Below, piece after piece: positions 24,873 through 34,863 of a stretch of 64,000 nucleotides of DNA. The stretch comes from Karstenula rhodostoma CBS 690.94 (Eukaryota; Ascomycota; Dothideomycetes; Pleosporales; Didymosphaeriaceae). How positions within the stretch are numbered: the first letter of the stretch is position 1; each line of letters opens with the position of its first letter. The notes under the pieces were generated by a model. The model did no database searches and was not told the DNA's origin. It saw nothing but the letters and a program-made list of their open reading frames with translations. A program made the position numbers and the translations under genes. Location: contig MU001493.1 of assembly GCA_010093485.1 (NCBI GenBank), positions 33,599 through 97,598 of the forward strand. The letters are read 5' to 3'.

Positions 24873-26316
24873 GTTGTGTTGATATCAAAACAAGAACAAA
24901 AAAAACCGCGACTGAGGATTGAAGATTCAGTTGAAGATGAGCTTTGCTTTGACTCTGGGACCAGGTAGCAAGCCTATTGGTAAACAAGAGGTATATATTT
25001 CAAGGAGACAACATGACAAACAACGGTACATGTGTAAACAGTATGTATGCTAACAGTGATGAGAGGTCCGGTGGGGGGGAGTCAGGGTATTATTCTTACC
25101 CTGCGACGTGGGAAAACCTACGTTAGCCTTTATAGAGTATAGATCACTGCTATGCTCTCGGGAAGTTGGATCCGTTGGGTAGGTGGAGTGATTGGGTGTC
25201 CGCTTGGTCTTCTTCCAGGCAAAATTCGCTAACCCTTCCCGTGAGGATGAAAACGGGCCGATGCTCGTGCCATGGGGCATGCAAATACCGCAGAGATACC
25301 TAACATAAGCACGGCAGAGATCTCCATCAAAAGTCACCCACCATTCATGAAAATGAACCACCACAGGGCATCTGCCCGGTTTAATCGGCGCTTGGACGGG
25401 CCGAATCGAGTCGCGCATCCCCGATCCTTGTCATTTGTGGGCTCTTTTTCGCGTAATACGTAATTACGCGACTGCGTATCTTGCGCCTTCGCGCAATACA
25501 AAATTAACGACAAGCCACCTCACTACCGACTATACTGTTCAGTTTTCATCTTGGACCCAAGCATTTTGAGCTACTACGAACAAGACATCGTATGGTATTG
25601 TAACACGTTTTGTTTTTGCAGGCCAGTCCATGTGTACCGATCCCTACCTTACATTTCCGGTTAATAGTATTTTATGCAAAAGCGGGCTCAAGTGGGGCGA
25701 CACAGCTCTAGCCACCACAGAACATGTATGCTTGGAAACAACGACTCCTTAGAAATAGTGGATGTCCCACACGACGGGGGTTGCGACATCGAGCTTAGCC
25801 AAGCAATTCGACACTGGCGACGACCAGGGGACTGCAAGTTTGCCTCAGATTGATTGCATCTATAGCGGATAGGGCCTTAGTACGATTTCTCGCGCGGGAT
25901 GCAGACGTAGATTTGAACCTTTCAGTGGCAAGGGACCTTAGTTCCAGATGATGAAAAGATTCCCTAAAGGCGAGTGCGCTGACCTCTCAAACCGAAGCCG
26001 TGCTGGCTGCTACCATGTACAAATGATTGCTCCAGACGCCTAACGCGAACACTTGCCGGTGTTCCAAAAGCCAAGGCTTGCCCCGTTGTCCCACTTATTT
26101 ACATGTTCGCCTATCAGGCCACCGCCAGAGGGCTTTGCGAACCACGACACGCTAGTCTCCCGTATCTCCTGTCGACTGTCAACCCACCCACATAATTCGA
26201 TAGGCCTTTCTACTTATTAGTCTTCCTCTACCCCCCAAAGACGCTCACACCACACCAGGCATTTGCACAGACCATTCCTCCTAACCAAGCTGACCGCACT
26301 ACAAGGGCACTGCACA
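24873..26316. promoter_or_regulatory. Divergent intergenic region, 1.4 kb
   Basis: This lies between the third rhodopsin-like gene (minus) and the short-chain dehydrogenase (plus). No ORF with protein-like character. It contains a 21-bp near-palindrome at 25450-25470, listed separately. Otherwise nothing that I can name. Confidence 0.4.
25450..25470. promoter_or_regulatory. Near-perfect palindrome, CGCGTAAT arms
   Basis: Arms CGCGTAAT and ATTACGCG are exact reverse complements around a 5-nt centre ACGTA. A further CG-rich pair (TTGCGC / GCGCAA) lies a few bases downstream. It sits in the divergent intergenic region and might bind a dimeric regulator, or be chance. Confidence 0.45.
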
Positions 26317-27524
26317 ATGGCCAGCAACGCAACCGTTCCGACGTCTGCCCCCCCTGCCCGCCACCATGAGGGGAAAGTCGCGATTATCACCGGTGCATCC
26401 AGAAGTGCGTACCCAATCTGCCTGTCTCGTGCAAACCCAATCTCTTCTGAGATGCCTCCCTGATTATTCCTTCGCCAACGAACTATGTGAACCCTGCCAT
26501 TGGTCAACTAACGCAACAACTTCTACAACACAGGCATTGGCGCGAGCATCGCCCGCAACCTCGCCGCTAAGGGTAGCAATGTGGTCATCGTCTACCTCAC
26601 CGAGAGTTCTGACCCCTTAGCCGACAAACTGGCGGCGGAGCTGACCTCCGCGTACGACGTTGTGGCAATTCCCGTCCGCGCCGATTTCACGACCACAGAG
26701 GGCGTGCAGAAAATTATTACCGAGGCCAAGGATAAGATGCCTGTCAATACCAAAACTGGCAAGTTTCAAGTCGACATTCTCGTCCACAGCGCCGCGTTTT
26801 TCCACGCCCTGCCCCTCGAGGCATGCAACTTGGAGGATTTCCAAAAGGTGTACGCAATAAATGTTTGGGGGCCCATCAACCTGACCCAGGCAGTCAAGCC
26901 TTACCTTCCTACTGACCGGTCGGGGCGTATTGTAAGTTGTCACCCGAAAGCGCAATTGATTTCTGAAACGGGGCGTGCCGTTTCTTCTGCTGCCTGCTCA
27001 ACGATCTCTACACGTATTTCCTTCACAAGCCTCCACCAATACAACGGCAATCCATACATGTCCTGCTGTCTTTATATGGGAGCAGACCTTAGCACTCGAG
27101 CACGACTAATACCGAGTCCCAGGTCAACATCTCCAGCGTCGGCTCCAAGGTAGGCCTCCAGTACCTCACCCTCTACGGCGGTTCCAAGGGCGCTCTGGAA
27201 GCCATGACGCGCACCTGGGCGCGTGAGTTGGCCGAGCAGGCCACAGTCAACTGCATCAATCCCGGTAGCACCATGACAGATATGTACCGCAACGCAAACC
27301 CGGCAGCTAAAGAGGCCAATGCGCTGTTCAACCCGTTGGTCCCATTGTCTCCCCTGCGCGAGTGGGATACCGAGGAACAGAGAAGATTCGGTGAGATGTA
27401 TGGTGGACGCGTGGCATATCCCGAGGAGATCGCCGGGATTGTGGGCATGATCTGTTCCCCGGAGAGTGCGTGGATGACAGGAAGCTTAATTAGTGCTAAT
27501 GGCGGACAATGGATGAGCAGCTAG
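26317..27524 (+). CDS. Short-chain dehydrogenase/reductase (SDR, classical)
   Basis: Exons 26317-26404, 26534-26931 and 27123-27524 join to 295 residues. The nucleotide-binding motif TGASRSIGASIARNLAAKG (about residues 26-44) is followed by VVIVYLTESSD. The central HSAAFF replaces the usual NNAG. The catalytic set is N in INVWGPIN, Ser in VNISSVGS, and Tyr/Lys in YGGSKGALEAMTR (YxxxK). The NPGSTMTDM loop and a C-terminal LISANGGQW complete the fold. Y-L-T after the second strand suggests NADPH use, as in ketoreductases of the versicolorin-reductase type, but the substrate cannot be told. The start at 26317 (ACAATGG context) is preferred over an upstream in-frame ATG at 26263. It converges on the P450 pseudogene with 35 bp between stop codons. 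Confidence 0.9.
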
Positions 27525-27559
27525 TTGATGATCAATATGAAGAATCAGATTGGACATGC

Positions 27560-29354
27560 TCAACAGTCTCCGCCCACCTCCACCCACCTCAAGCCCGGTC
27601 TTTCTGGCTTATACATTTCGTTGAGAAGTATCATCTGTATATCGAGGGAGATCCGCTGGGCCTTTTTCCGAGCGTTCGTACTCGACTCTCCTATCTCCGG
27701 CACGGGCTTAACCTGGTGCTTCCGAAATAGTACCGCCAAAACAGCAGCAAGTGTTGGCGGAGGTGACGCCGCAGCATCTGGCAGGTGCCTCCGGCGGCGC
27801 TAGCCTCTATAGGCGCTCCGTCGCACCAAAACAATACATCACTATTATTCCCCACTTTGTTCCTTTCAACAGCAAGTTCCACCTGCGAGAAACGCTTTCC
27901 CGGACATACTCGCTCTCCATATGACCAAGGCATGTATTCGCCATCTGCAAACACATGAAGTTGCTCCGTCTCAATCTCTCGTCCGTCGTTACCTTCACCC
28001 ACATCGATGAAACGCTTCGGGTTCCAAGTCATCGCAGTGACGCCCCAGACAGTGGTATTGGTATGTAATGCACAGAAGTTCACCTGGACATTAGATCGCG
28101 GTGGAATTGTATACGTATTGGTTCCCACTATCAAAGCGCATGCGTCCTTGGTCAGCTTTGACGATGATCCAAGTGGGTGGCAAAGTCGAAGAGTTTCCAT
28201 CTAGGAACAAGTTCAGTCAAAGGGTAAATATACGTTTGTCGGATTTCCTCTCGGACCTAACTCTGGGTATCGGGGTTGGCAGCTAAGTTTACGATGACAT
28301 GAGCAAGCGTAATCGCAGTAGTGTCATTCCCTGCGAACCCATATACAAAAGTATTACTGATGATATCTTGCTCTGTGATGATCATGTCGCGGCCATCGTT
28401 TCGCTGCGCCAACGATGCTCTTACTAGGGACGAAACCAGATCTTTGCGAGTTGGTATGTCCTTCTGGATATTACTTCTCTCCTCCTCGATCATGCCGAGA
28501 ACATAAGATCGGAAATTTTTAACCGCTTCCCCCACTGCCTTCATTGAGGCGGGCATCCAGAATGAACTTCTGAGGGTTTCTCCACCGAAGACAGCAATAT
28601 GAATAATCCCACGAAGGATTTTTGAAAACGAATCGCGATATTGGTGAGAGTCGTCTGATGGATCGACCGATCCAGCGTGGCGCTGGTTCATTTCCTCCTG
28701 CCCCTCGAACAGGTACGGCTTCATGAAAAGCGCCGCCACCAGTACGTTGAGAGTGAATGTCTTGCAATCGTCTGCGACGCTTCTGATTGGATGTGGAGCG
28801 CGATGAAGTCAGCAGTCGAGCATGCCGTGTCCTTGCGGAAGTAACGACTGCCACACAAGCTCATTATTTCTTTCGGTGAACGTAGCGGCAGTAATCTTGC
28901 GGTGTTTCTGCCACTCATGTCCTTCGGTAGTTGATAAGTTCGTTCCATAGACATTTAACACGGCAAGCTGTTCAACATTCCGGCCAAAGTCGCGAGGTCG
29001 TCTAAGTACATCCCACGCAGCCTTGGGGTCCGAGATGTAGATCCAATTACCACAAGGCGACACTAATGTGAACGCGTCGCCAAACTCTGCGTGTACACGA
29101 TATCTCTCATCTGCATCCCATTCAAAGAGGTAAAATCGATCAAAATGGCCTGTAGTGAGTTCAAATCGGCGAACTAGTCGAACGAGATTGCTGCCGAAAG
29201 CCATCCATAACGGGTTCGTCGGGGTGATGTAGCGCACGAGTATCGGCAGGCCTATCGCTCGTGCCTTGTTTAAGTTCAAATGAAGGGCAATGAGAGACCA
29301 GATTACCAAAGTCACAAGCAACGCTGCAACTGATATGGTAATGGTTGTAAACAT
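27560..29354 (-). pseudogene. Cytochrome P450 pseudogene with several lesions
   Basis: A membrane anchor (ISVAALLVTLVIWSLIAL) opens the frame at 29354. The I-helix motif FAGNDTT, the E-x-x-R motif in METLRLCHP, and the haem-cysteine loop PWSYGERVCPGKRFSQVEL are all recognisable, as is the C-terminal part VLAVLFRKHQ to RPGLRWVE. Lesions: an in-frame TGA at 28809-28811 and TAG at 28257-28259, each at a spot where the family usually has Trp; loss of roughly 35 codons plus a frame change just before METLRL (near 28200); and a 125-bp insertion (27753-27877) that breaks the frame after the haem loop. The TAG fits a CpA-to-TpA change on the plus strand. With four independent lesions, sequencing error is unlikely. 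An endoplasmic-reticulum monooxygenase was lost here; its SDR neighbour is intact. Confidence 0.85.
27753..27877 (-). mobile_element. 125-bp insertion with 8-bp target duplication inside the P450
   Basis: On the plus strand CAGCAAGT occurs at 27745-27752 and again at 27870-27877. Reading the P450 strand, removal of exactly one copy plus the 117 bp between them joins FSQVELA to AVLAVLFRKHQ with the frame intact. This is a clean insertion with an 8-bp target-site duplication. The inserted DNA has no obvious terminal inverted repeats and no ORF. It cannot be a GT-AG intron at this exact position, since no AG is available at the 3' end. An 8-bp duplication is typical of hAT-type elements, so a small non-autonomous derivative is one option. 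The name of the element is unknown. Confidence 0.7.
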
Positions 29355-30217
29355 GACTGCGCTGCTTTGAAAGCGACAAAAATGACAAGTAGCAGGAGAT
29401 GTGAGAAGCTATAAGATTTGCAGGACTGGCAAACAACTAGAATAAATAGCTGATGGCAGGCGCCGCAGAAAACTGCATGAGCAAAATTGAGGGTGTCGGT
29501 TCCAGTGCCACGGGAAGTGGATAAGTATGTCAGTGGCACAGTCTGCCAACCCCATCGAGGAATTCACCAAACCAACAACGAAGAGCAAAATTCAGCCTGA
29601 AAAAAATGTTGGAAACGCGAAATATATCAAACTTAGTAACTTATTGTATCACATACAATGCTCTCCAACGGTGCACCTATTCATGCGTAAATCGTTTGTG
29701 CGCACCTATTTACTTTTCTGATATTTGAGTCCTAACAAAAATGACGCATAAGCGATGTAGAAGCACTAACCTGCGCCGTTAAGAGGTATTGAATGTAGCA
29801 CTTCATCTTTCATATAATGATTGTGACAGACCACCCCACAGAGTTCCTGTATTGCGTTTTGCCGCGGCTTGCAAAAGCTCACGAAGAGTCAACAATTGAT
29901 AGTGACAGACCAATGTCACGTAGCTCCCTAGGGCACATTGAAACCAGCTGTCAAGCTCGTCTCCTGGGTAGCGCCATTCTTCAGTTGGGAAACGGCAGTT
30001 GGTATTACACGTCATGACTCCATTTTGAGAAACCCCAATTTTATTCCATATGAGAAGGTGTATCTAGTCTCAACATTCGTTCAAGGATGAGGAAAACCTG
30101 CAACAGGACGAAAAACCTCATCAAGACATAGCCACCCCAAGCCGACCTTTTATCCAAACAGTCAGCATGCCGGTGCAACACGGATTGAAAACACAACAGG
30201 ACGTACCGCTATAATCT
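29355..30217. other. Intergenic, 863 bp
   Basis: This holds the promoter side of the dead P450 and the 3' side of the small secreted protein gene. Small ORFs on both strands (for example 29803-30015) have no protein-like features. Nothing else seen. Confidence 0.4.
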
Positions 30218-30409
30218 TTAAGCAGCGCAAATACAAGTCTGCGCGCAGGTGGTCCCAGGTTCGCAGAACAGCTTGTTTCCATCGCAATCACAGTAGGTCT
30301 TCTCGCAGATATTGGTGTCGCTCAAACCAGCTTGGCATCTTACATGCGTAGCAGAAGCAGTCCACATCAAAGTGGTGAGAAGTGCGCCAATTGCAAGCTT
30401 GAACTGCAT
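30218..30409 (-). CDS. Small cysteine-rich secreted protein, 63 aa, 8 Cys
   Basis: MQFKLAIGALLTTLMWTASA is a signal peptide with likely cleavage after ASA. The mature part is about 43 residues and has eight cysteines: HVRC, NIC, TYC, DC, LFC, TTC, QTC and IC, spaced C-x9-C-x4-C-x-C-x6-C-x5-C-x3-C-x-C. Even cysteine number, tiny size and secretion fit the general profile of fungal apoplastic effector candidates or antimicrobial-type peptides; no named family is recognised. TATA-like elements lie upstream at 30588-30594 and 30646-30653 (TATAAAAG on the minus strand). The start is chosen because an upstream in-frame ATG at 30589 would bury the signal peptide. It lies in a gene-poor stretch, a common setting for such genes. 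Confidence 0.7.
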   Translation of the reverse strand: MQFKLAIGALLTTLMWTASATHVRCQAGLSDTNICEKTYCDCDGNKLFCEPGTTCAQTCICAA

Positions 30410-32495
30410 TTTCTCGGTGGAGATTTGGAAGTGACTTAGCAGATACCCATTAGCATTGTAAAAGATTGAGGGCAAAAAAACTGACTTTGGGTAGCCCTGA
30501 CGGTGTAGTTGCTGGAAGGTAGAGGGTGATGGTGAAGGGAGAAGGGTAGGATGATGGTGAAGGGTGAAAGGTGCAGAGTTTGCAGGCATATATACATCAA
30601 ACCTCTTTCAGGCCTCCCACATTCTCTTCCCTCCTTCACTGCGCCTTTTATAGAATTCTGGGGGCCTTACGGGCATGTCTTCCGCGCATGGCCGTGGATC
30701 GAATGCTACGGAATGGAGAGCCACTCTGCTGATCTGCAGGAGACGACACAGGATTGTAAGCTCACGTCACTGTTGTGCCAAAGTACGAGTCCTCCGGCTT
30801 CGCTCAACTAGGATGAGAAGGTGTTACAATGGGCAGGATGGGCCCGAATGGGATCCACGGCGTGTCTCTTACGCGCCTTCAAAAGCCGATGTGCGAACAG
30901 AGATCTAGTCTTCCTGGCATAAAATGATTTACCTAACTGTATTTACTGTGATGATCTTCTCGCGACCGCCTTTATTTTCGCCTCCAGTCGGCCCACCAGT
31001 TCCATGGCATGGAGTCGAGATCTAGAAACGGGGCGCTGGAGCCAAGCAGAGCTTATTTGCCGTAGCAAAGCTTTTTTTGTAGCCGCATATCGCCCCCAAG
31101 GTCCGATTGGACCGTTCTTTTGTCCCAATTGGGAGATGCGAGGTGTGGGGCCCCATAAAAAGAGGCATCCAGCTTCATGTGGGCATTTTGGTGGAACCCA
31201 ATGAGAAATGGCCCTCGGATTCTTCCAAGATTCACGAGGGCCGAATACGGTATGTGCGACATACACCACTGCAGCCGCTTGCATACCTCACATGTGCAGG
31301 TATACAAAGTGATTTCAGATTTTACCCAAATCTGGACAATGCAGCAATTATTTTAATTATGTCTGCATTGGAAGTAAAGACGAAGCCGTGCAGCAGTAGA
31401 TAGAGTATATTTTATTGAGGGTCCGGCTATGGGGCAAGCTTCTCGTGACCGCTTGGATGCGTTTTGGCCCCCGTGTGGAGGCCGTCATCGTTGTACAGAA
31501 ACTTCGTCAAAACGAAGGTTTTGTCAGGTATCCCGTTTCCGGGGCCTGGCTGATAATGAAAGCCCAAATAGATGGCCATAAGCTGCAGATCGGTCAGCAT
31601 TCTCGACCCACATTGTGCACCCTCTCTTGCTTCGCCGAAGCTGATGTGAGACAATCATAAATATTATACTGAGCTTGGAGCGGAGATCCAGGTAAGCTGC
31701 TCGGATTCCAGTCACACAGGGTTGATTATGAAACAACTAGATAGTATCCCTCGCAGTTGAAAGCGTACATTGACAATTGATTCTGGTTCGTGTAACGGTA
31801 AGGCAGCTTTGCAACAAGGGGGTACGCCACAGCGAGTTAGCCCAAGCCACCCAGTACTTGATGCGGGTTAGTTTACGCGGGTCAGTTTACGCACACTGGA
31901 TTGAGCTTAACGTACAGAAGTTCAAAGCAGTCTCAGACATCGCAGCTGCCAATGATCGAGCCACGTTGGTTGTCCCATAATGCCGTTGCCACCTGCGTAA
32001 TTAATGACCCTTCATCTAGCCTCGAAACGCCTGCATGCTCATTGTGGAACTCCTCCTGTTCCGTTAACCATGCAAGTTTCCACGTAGAGGCGTATAGAGT
32101 GACGTCTGCTTCCCGGGTGAGCTTGGCTCGATGTATCTAGGAAACGCGGATGAATTTTGCCAGGTGCCCGAAACAACAAACCACAAACGCGAAACGTAGC
32201 ACATGTCTGGCCTTAGAAGCCCTTGTGGGGACAGAGCGAGGGGATGCGTCTTCTACATGGTTTTGGGGAAGGAGTGTCGGTCAAACTCTTGTATTGTCGC
32301 GATCAATATGCTTGTTACCAAACGACGAATGGCACTCATCTCCTCGTACTCATATATAGGATCCATATCAGTGCCCTAATGGCACACGTCCACAAAATCA
32401 ATCCAACTAGCCAAGTTAACGCTGTCCAATCCCAAGATAACATGCTGAAGTCAAATCAGACGGGTTCGTGATTTAGCACTGTTTTCGAATCAGCA
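30410..32495. other. 2.1-kb gene-poor interval
   Basis: No protein-like ORF. A few short direct repeats (for example AGTTTACGC twice at 31866-31892) and a GGTCC-GATT-GGACC hairpin near 31099 are present. Nothing that I can assign. Confidence 0.4.
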
Positions 32496-32693
32496 TTATC
32501 GATAGGTCTTCACAGGACAGTGACTCACGCAAGGAATGTGAACGCAGTTCCTTGGGTATGTATTACAAGGGCGACACGAGAAGCTACAGTCTCGGGCCTG
32601 GAGTTCCAGAGCGGCCGCTTCAGGGACGGCGTAGGCCACAGCGGGGACAGCAAAGATAGCTGCAATGGCGGCTTTGACGACGGTAAGCTGCAT
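32496..32693 (-). CDS. Small cysteine-rich secreted protein, 65 aa, 6 Cys
   Basis: MQLTVVKAAIAAIFAVPAVA is a signal peptide, followed by a short segment YAVPEAAALELQAR that could be a propeptide (ending at a basic residue), then the cysteine-rich core beginning DCSFSCRPC with NTYPRNC, VHIPC and VSHC. Six cysteines lie within 22 residues, spaced C-x3-C-x2-C-x6-C-x4-C-x3-C. No known family is recognised. A TATAAAG lies 116-122 bp upstream of the ATG (32809-32815, minus strand), which supports a real, inducible gene. It is on the same strand as, and about 2.1 kb from, the other small secreted protein, but the cysteine spacing differs, so they are not simple duplicates. Confidence 0.7.
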   Translation of the reverse strand: MQLTVVKAAIAAIFAVPAVAYAVPEAAALELQARDCSFSCRPCNTYPRNCVHIPCVSHCPVKTYR

Positions 32694-32808
32694 AGTGCAA
32701 GCTTTTTGACAACGTGTATGGATGATAGGATTAGCAGAGATGGGTTGCCCAGGGATGCGCGAAACGTTGGAATCTGAGTGGGAGAATGCTCGTGCAACCC
32801 GACATCGT

Positions 32809-32815
32809 CTTTATA
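32809..32815 (-). promoter_or_regulatory. TATA box of the 6-Cys secreted protein gene
   Basis: TATAAAG on the minus strand, 116-122 bp before the start codon at 32693. The spacing leaves a 5' leader of roughly 80 nt, usual for fungal TATA promoters. Confidence 0.5.
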
Positions 32816-33470
32816 CTTTCCGCACCTGAGTGCGGGGTTGCTGAACGACCACAAATGGCGCATCGTAGACGACGCTTGCGCGATTTTCTATTGGTGATGC
32901 GGGAATTTCGAGTGTACACTGGGGGCTGTGTTGCTTTTCGCCTTGCTGCTTCGAGCTAGGTAAACTCATCGCCAAAACACGACTGATGCTCCGTTGCCAA
33001 TGTTGAACGAGAAGGCAGAAGCTACGCGACTACTCGCGCAAAAGGCTCGCATACTGACTCATGATTAATTCAGTTGGGGGTATCTTTAGTGCCTTAGCGA
33101 ATGGTCGTAGCCACTATATGCTACTTAAAAAATTCCAATGTATCACTACGGCACACCTGAAGCGATGAAAGGAAGTAAGCTGGACACTCATTAGAGTGAT
33201 AAAGAGTATCTATCACCGGAAAATGGAGTCCTTTGCAGTCCTTTTCGTCGGAATCTCCGTTCTCAATTGCTCACTGCACCCAGTTTCTTTCACAGAGATA
33301 GTAGTCTCTACGCTCAGCCACCATCCCAAAAGTCGACGTCATCTCCTGATAGGCAGGATATGCATCTTCCTGTTATAACACTGTAGCTTCTCCCACCCTG
33401 AACCTCTTAATCCTATCAAAAAGTAAGTCGAATCTCTCACCAGTTGCTTTCTTCGCTCTCGCCAGAACTT

Positions 33471-33507
33471 CAAATTTGACACTTCGCGCGCTTTTGCAAG
33501 CCGCGGC
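33471..33507. repeat. 37-bp direct repeat, copy 1
   Basis: Shares about 31 of 37 bases with 34133-34169, including ACTTCGCG and AAGCCGCGGC. Direct orientation, about 660 bp apart. Confidence 0.6.
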
Positions 33508-34086
33508 TCGCCAGAACTTCAGTCATCCTAGCGTCACCTCCCAAGATGGCACATATACGAGGCCAATCAATCCCCTCCAATAACCAGACTATGGATTGCG
33601 CTAAGTCCTACGTATATGCCGGTCTCTCCCTTCGCAGGCATAGCCGCCCCACTGCTCTACATACTGCTACCTGATGCGAGAGGCATCAAATGAGTCTTGA
33701 TGTGCGATATGCCAGACTAATCGACCAGGAAGTCGCCATGTACTCGCATGCACTGGGAAATCGTTTGCTCCAGTATCGCAATGTTGATTTCCCCAAAATT
33801 AAGCATGGGAAAATCCGCAATGCTCTCGTCATGACGAATGTGGCAGGGGATGAACCGCCGGGTGGTTGCCCAAAGGGTCGGCTACACAGACGGGGGTTAT
33901 ATTTTGGTGGCTTTCGGCTGCGGCGGGGTCGTCGATTGCAATAGCCAATATAACCGTGTCGATCTTCTGCTCTTCTGGGATACTTTTTATGGAATCAAGG
34001 TCGTTGTGTTCAATTTTAGCATATACAACGTTGGAGGATAACCGACGATGCGCTGGTTAGTTGATAAGCAAAACCCCGCCATCTAT

Positions 34087-34102
34087 CTAGCTTCGAAGCT
34101 AG
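34087..34102. repeat. 16-bp perfect palindrome
   Basis: CTAGCTTCGAAGCTAG equals its own reverse complement. It lies between the two copies of the 37-bp direct repeat, close to copy 2. Confidence 0.6.
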
Positions 34103-34132
34103 TCAGCTATGTGTATATCTTATGTGGTTAAT

Positions 34133-34169
34133 CAAATATGATACTTCGCGAGCTTCTGGAAGCCGCGGC
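34133..34169. repeat. 37-bp direct repeat, copy 2
   Basis: Second copy of the repeat at 33471-33507, same orientation, with a few changes of mixed type. Confidence 0.6.
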
Positions 34170-34863
34170 AAAAGGCAATACATGAACTCTGTAGGGTGCC
34201 AAGGTTATGTGGTTAATATTTATATAATTCGATGCAGTTAAGTTAAACTTTAGTTGTAAGAATTTCGAATCGAGCTGGCGTGGAAGCTATGACGGGCGTC
34301 ACGCAGCTTTCACGCTCATGTTTAGTTCGAGAGAAGTTAAGACTTTGGCCCAGTGTACCAGCAATTCTGATGCATTTCGCTGTGAAGAGCGCAGGGCAAA
34401 CATAGTATATTCATCTAAGAAGAATACATCTACTAGAAAGACCTATTCGATAATAACGTATAAGCATCTGATGGAAATCTTGGAGGATCATATCAGCCCG
34501 AGCCGTTGATCCAGATGCGGGACACGCCGCGCAAAGCCTGTGAACCATGTGGCATTTCTACCGATTGGGGAAAAACATGCTTACCAGCTCCATTCACGAA
34601 TGCTAGTTCTCCCGAAAGAACGTTCTGTCTTTATCGTGAGTGTGACCGGCGATGCGAGAGCGGCATGACTTGAGAAGTGGGGACGGCATCGACTAAACAA
34701 AGAACTACTCGGGAGAAAGGTGACCTCTCCTCCTGATGTAATGATTGCATTCACCCTACACACGTGCGCCTGCTTGCAAGGAAATACTGAGTAGGCAGGT
34801 GGACGTCTACAACCGGATTAGGCATTACGTAAAGTTCGCCCGGAAATGCCGCACCTCGCCTTA

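Larger units (their letters stand above)
32694..34863. other. 2.2-kb interval with repeats, no confident gene
   Basis: No ORF with family features; the best (33690-33944) is unconvincing. The interval holds a diverged 37-bp direct repeat (33471-33507 and 34133-34169), a 16-bp perfect palindrome (34087-34102), and CGCCAGAACTTCA twice near 33460 and 33509. It may be remains of small repetitive elements. Confidence 0.45.

Noticed and set aside
27753..27877. Insertion in the P450 as an introner-like element
   Set aside because: An exact 125-nt removal is needed for the frame, and no GT...AG pair fits that length at the site.
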